Assembly: GCA_047967505.1 (NCBI GenBank)
Contig: CM106539.1
Direction: 5' to 3' (one strand)
From: Dipteris shenzhenensis
Lineage: Eukaryota; Polypodiophyta; Polypodiopsida; Gleicheniales
Length of the DNA stretch: 64,000 nt
The notes under the pieces are model-generated. The model saw only the letters and a program-made list of their open reading frames with translations, had not been told where the DNA came from and ran no database searches. Positions 60,326-64,000 of this stretch are shown piece after piece. A program made the position numbers and the translations under genes. The number at the start of each line of letters is the position of its first letter. Within the stretch, counting starts at the first letter, position 1.

Positions 60326-61154
60326 CTCTATATTGCAACAAAATTGCACAATTGCATATACAATGATGCGGTACTTCCCAAATTGAAGCAGGGACCACAA
60401 TGACCCACCTGCGATGAACTCCATTACTCGTAGGAGGGACCACCTGCCATGACATTCTCACCACCGTCATCACAGCCGATGATAAGACCACACGCACGAG
60501 CATCCACTTACATAAAAGGTCTTCTGTTCAGTCTCTTCAAAACTCCAGAAATTAAATATATACTCTTGAGTTATTGATAATATACATTAGTGTTAACATA
60601 TGTCATGTCCTTTTGTAAAAGGTACTATCAAAACCTCAATAAAACACATGCTTGTAAGATCTCAAATATCCAGCAGCCACTAGTTTCCTTGTATACTTCT
60701 AATAGCTCTGGCAGAGCAAGCAGCCCCCTGTAATGTTGTATCTACTCGACTTTTTTCCTTCAGAAAAGCTCGATTTGTTGAGCACACCGCTGAAGTGAAA
60801 CAAAGGCAGTTTCCTTTATCTATAGATAAAAAATCCACACCAGAGAGCAGTATGATTAAAAAAGCAAGCTGCAAGGTTATTTAGAACTCCAACAAAGAAA
60901 AACATCTTTGCTAACACCTGGGAAGTAGACTTCATTGTCTTTCTAGTTCTAACGTTACGTAAAATCTTCCGAGGATTATACAAGAAGTACATGTCTCCTA
61001 TCAAAGCTATTTAGAACAGCAGGCTGTATCTGTTGGCTTTAGCTACAAAACTACAAAGACCCTCATGCAACTCTCTACATTTCTTCCAATATAAATATCT
61101 AACATCCCATGAGGTGCTGCAAAGCACAAAAGCAAAAGAGCAAATACAAACAAA
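60326..61154. other. No gene recognised
   Basis: The minus strand near 60503-60430 has a frame (ACGLIIGCDDGGENVMAGGP) that could be an exon, but I found no supporting partner. The rest is AT-rich, possibly 3' flank of the HMG gene. Confidence 0.35.
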
Positions 61155-61635
61155 CTTTTTCCCCAGAATGAAACGTTCATACTTTACCAGCATGTATTGC
61201 ACTTGAGAAAACCTCACAAGAGATTGTACTCGTTCATAAAGAGATTCCCCAAACCAATATCAAAAAACATAGATTTAATGTTCAAAACAAAGAGCTAGGG
61301 TAAGTTCTCATTACGATGACATGCCACCCAGACTTAAAATGATGAATACATAAACTCATCCAGAAATCCACAACTAAGTTGAGACTTTTCCCCAGAATGA
61401 AACGTTCATACTTTAACAGCATGTATTGCACTTGAGATCTGGGAATATTACAAAGAAAAAACCTCACAAGAGATTGTACTCGTTCATAAAGAGATTCCCC
61501 AAACCAATATCAAAAAACATAGATTTAATGTTCAAAACAAAGAGCTAGGGTAAGTTCTCATTACGATGACATGCCACCCAGACTTAAAAAGATGAATACA
61601 TAAACTCATCCAGAAATCCACAACTAAGTTGAGAG
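61155..61635 (+). repeat. Recent tandem duplication (230 and 251 bp)
   Basis: 61155-61384 and 61385-61635 are almost identical. The second has a 20-bp insertion (TCTGGGAATATTACAAAGAA) after GCACTTGAGA. The near-absence of substitutions implies a recent event. Confidence 0.9.
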
Positions 61636-62179
61636 GATGAAAAGGAGGAAGCTTCGTCAAGTACCTCAACACGAAATTTCCCTTGACAGATGCACCCAAC
61701 AGCAGCATCAGTATAATAAATAATGGAGTGAAAAACAGCAGCATCAATTGTGCCAGGATTGGGACATGAAGGACCACTGGCAAGGCCAGTGAACCATCCC
61801 AATCCACAATATGACAAGGTAACTAAGCTTCACTTCTGACATTAGCATGTGAATTTCAAGTTGAGTCAAAGAACGAACTGCTTTAAAAGGGATGTACATT
61901 CAAGGTATGATGCTTCTTTGCAAAGGTGGATGCTTCATGATCACTAGTCCTCGTTGTTTTAAGGACAGCGACCAATGAGCCACCCATTGAAAGGGCTACT
62001 ATACACTAAGACTCTCATCGAGTTCACAGAGCCTAACTTTGCCAGACAAGGACAAAGAAGCATTGGTCATCAGCCTGAAGTATGCCCATTTTGAGATAAT
62101 TGGGTGCAGATGCTCCCCAGATGCCTCTTCACAAAAAATGATTTAGCTAACCTACAAAGCTACTGAAAGTAAATGCCAA
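61636..62179. other. Probable 3' flank of the HMG-box gene
   Basis: A minus-strand frame at 61817-61640 (SGPSCPNPGTIDAAVFHS) is open but unrecognised. Nothing firmer. Confidence 0.35.
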
Positions 62180-62494
62180 CTAACCATTTGACTTCTCATC
62201 ATGTGTAGCCCCTGAAGATACCTGTATCTCAGTCTCGCTCTTCATTTCTACATCTTTTGTGTCAGCAACATAGCATTTAGTATTTTCTACTTCCACCACC
62301 ATTGGGCATGACTCCACTGCAGCCATGCCAGAAGCCTGATGATCAGGCCTCTCAGTTTTGTCCTCAGAGTCCATTACTAGCTGCATCTCAGCTCCAAGAC
62401 CCTCACATTGACCTTGTGTCTTAAGCTTTTCTTGATATTCTTCCATTTCCCTTTTATACCTCTCCTTATCCTTCACGCCTCGTTCTTGATATAC
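62180..62494 (-). CDS. Terminal exon of a plant HMG-box protein (ARID-HMG / HMGB15-like)
   Basis: An acceptor CTGTAG (62500-62495) opens the exon in phase 0 with VYQERGV, then KDKERYKREMEEYQEKLK, which is the C-terminal end of the third helix and tail of a plant HMG box, most like the ARID-HMG (HMGB9/10/11/15) group. A 75-residue acidic, Ser/Thr-rich tail follows (DTKDVEMKSETEIQ) to TAG at 62180. These nuclear proteins bind and bend AT-rich DNA. The HMG core (GYNFFFAE and W-N-L region) and the ARID domain would be in upstream exons at higher coordinates. I do not see them before the window edge, so the gene is either interrupted by a long repeat-filled intron or is only a 3' fragment. Confidence 0.65.
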   Translation of the reverse strand, partial: VYQERGVKDKERYKREMEEYQEKLKTQGQCEGLGAEMQLVMDSEDKTERPDHQASGMAAVESCPMVVEVENTKCYVADTKDVEMKSETEIQVSSGATHDEKSNG

Positions 62495-62619
62495 CTACAG
62501 ATCCAGCAATTATGATTATCAAAATGCCATCATACTGCAATCATGTATGAGACTGAGTTAACAAATCCCTTTAAAATTGCATCTTCCATTTTATAAAGCT
62601 ATCATTTAGATTCAACTAG

Positions 62620-63270
62620 ACAATCAACCCATTGTGATTACAGAAAATGTCCTTACAAAGACTTTGCAAGCCCAGCACAGTGGACACGTTCATACATGGT
62701 ACAATAGCATCCACAACTAAATTGCACCCGTTAAGAAAATAGTTCCCATTTTCTCCCCTTGATTGACAAGAAAGATTAAGGACAAGGAAGTGAACGTTCA
62801 ACATCTAACCCTATAGATCGGAATTCAGAATACAATCCACATGGATTAGCATACATCAACCACTGCAAATTAGTTTCACAGCACACAGTGGACACCTTCC
62901 TACATCGTACAATGGCCCACACAAATGCAACCAATAGAAAATAGTCCCATTTTCTCCCCTTGGTAGACAAGAAAAATTAAGGGAGAGGAATACAGCACGC
63001 TCCAACAACCACTGCAAAATAGTTTCACAGCGCAGTGGACACCTTCATACATTGTACAGTAGCGTCCAGCACTAAAGTTCCAACAAAAAATTGCAACCAT
63101 TAGAAAACAGTCACATTTTCTCCACTTTAAGATTAAGGGAAAGGAAGTCAGAACACAGTCCACATGTATTAACACACTTCAACGACCACTGCAAATAGTT
63201 TCTAGCACTATAGATCGAAATTCAGAACACAGTCCACATGTATTAGCGCACTTCAACGACCACTGCAAAA
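62620..63270. repeat. Degenerate minisatellite in the HMG-gene intron
   Basis: ATCCACATGGATTAGC-like, CAACCACTGCAAA-TAGTTTC, CAGTGGACACCTTC-TACAT and CCCATTTTCTCCCCTT blocks recur three to four times at 130-210 bp spacing, with truncated units near 63160-63260. Confidence 0.7.
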
Positions 63271-63273
63271 CAG

Positions 63274-63427
63274 TTTCACCCATCCAGCACTTATAAGTCG
63301 AATCTCCCTTACTATCAAGGCCTTTGGGAGCATTATCAATTTGCTGCCTTGAATTGCCCCCTTCGAATACTGAAGCACTAAAAACGACAGAGAATCCGCT
63401 AGACATGTCAGTAGCAGTAATAGCTGT
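63274..63427 (-). other. Possible upstream exon (weak)
   Basis: Between an acceptor-like TTGTGGACAG and a donor-like GATGG/GTGAAA, the minus strand is open with balanced composition (TATDMSSGFSVVFSASVFEG, QQIDNAPKGLDSKGDSTYK). No domain is recognised, and it does not resemble the HMG core. It may be an exon of the same gene or chance. Confidence 0.2.
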
Positions 63428-63489
63428 CCACAAGAATGACACATTAGAATAAGCTGTATGCTAATCTTAGTAAATGTGATTTCTTTAGG

Positions 63490-64000
63490 AAACACATCAT
63501 TTACTTATGACACAAGATTTCTCGCGAAGACGTTAGCTTTGATGAAGATCGCATTCAAAAGGTTTTGACTTGGCCTATACCTCAGACAGTGAAACAACTC
63601 CGCTCTTTTCTAGGATTTACTATCTTTTTAAGGAAATCAGTTCGGGATTATTCCAAAATCACGGACCCCTTGACCAACGTATTGAGAGGTCGCAAACACA
63701 GATCTACTCAACCTATTACTTGGAAGTAAGATTTGACCAAGGCTTTCGATACTTTGAAAATTTGTATCAAGAGTGCACATGTTCTAGAGTTGCCCGATCC
63801 TACCCGACCTTGTGTGTTGAAGGCCGATGTGAGTGATTATGCCATTGGGACAGCATTATTCCAAGAGAGCCGACATGTAGCTTCTGAGAGTAAATCCTCG
63901 ATCGTACTTAATACCATTGGCCTAACCATCGAAAAGAAACTTTATGCCGTAGTACATTCCCTATATGGTTCTCCATTTGTCGTGTTGACTGATCACCGGT
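63490..64000 (+). pseudogene. Ty3/gypsy RT / RNase H fragment, runs off right edge
   Basis: The forward frame begins IYL-stop-HKISREDVSFDED (GGA of the LGH motif is now TGA). It continues RIQKVLTWPIPQTVKQLRSF, DYSKITDPLTNVLRGRK, then a stop replacing a residue after ITWK (63729), then DLTKAFDTLKICIKSAHVLE, LPDPTRPCVLKADVSDYAIG and ALFQESRHVASESKS. It ends EKKLYAVVHSLYGSPFVVLT with an apparent deletion of the W.HYL segment. These are the thumb/connection and RNase H of a gypsy polymerase. No LTR is seen to the left, so the copy is truncated. Confidence 0.85.

Overview
This window is a gene-poor, repeat-rich stretch of nuclear DNA from a land plant. The evidence is a complete class III (secretory) peroxidase gene with the classic plant three-intron layout, the last exon of a plant-type HMG-box protein gene, and remnants of Ty1/copia, Ty3/gypsy, LINE and CACTA elements. 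The density of old and nested repeats suggests a large genome. A fern or another seed-free vascular plant is my guess, but nothing here proves the lineage.

Layout from left to right. 1-1911 is the 3' part of a decayed CACTA transposon running off the left edge. 2.3-5.2 kb is a nest of minus-strand retroelement debris: an LTR flanked by both a primer-binding site and a purine tract, a coiled-coil gag-like fragment, a LINE 3' end with its poly(A) tail, and a short TG...CA repeat. 6504-7986 is the intact peroxidase (minus strand, four exons, 335 aa) with its TATA box at 8168-8176. Decayed copies of its 3' end (5361-5625) and of its promoter (18145-18468) lie on either side. 8.5-12.1 kb is AT-rich with no confident gene. 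12.1-16.8 kb is a ~180-bp satellite array that changes orientation once. Part of it is duplicated, with a 750-bp copia fragment at the duplication junction. 17.9-20.0 kb is another non-autonomous retroelement remnant (gag, degenerate zinc knuckle, coiled coil), invaded by the peroxidase promoter copy.

20-23.4 kb holds diverged internal repeats. 23398-24304 is a second CACTA end, with a 75-bp copia chip at its broken edge. 26754-27201 is a 200-bp-arm inverted repeat carrying an unidentified open frame. 29-37 kb and 48.7-50.2 kb hold blocks of one dispersed repeat family in opposite orientations. Two related copia elements lie on the minus strand between them: A (37434-42931, heavily decayed) and B (43140-48730, younger, with a perfect 5-bp target duplication). 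50-58 kb is mostly unannotatable, with long microsatellites. 59 kb carries the RNase H end of another copia relic. 62180-62494 is the HMG-box protein terminal exon, preceded by a minisatellite-filled intron. A Ty3/gypsy RT/RNase H fragment runs off the right edge.

The only gene that looks fully functional is the peroxidase. The most informative signals are structural: templated copia fragments at rearrangement joints, a promoter-sized duplication, a self-complementary satellite, a long hairpin, and lesions shared between copia copies that suggest trans-mobilisation. All identity estimates are by eye.
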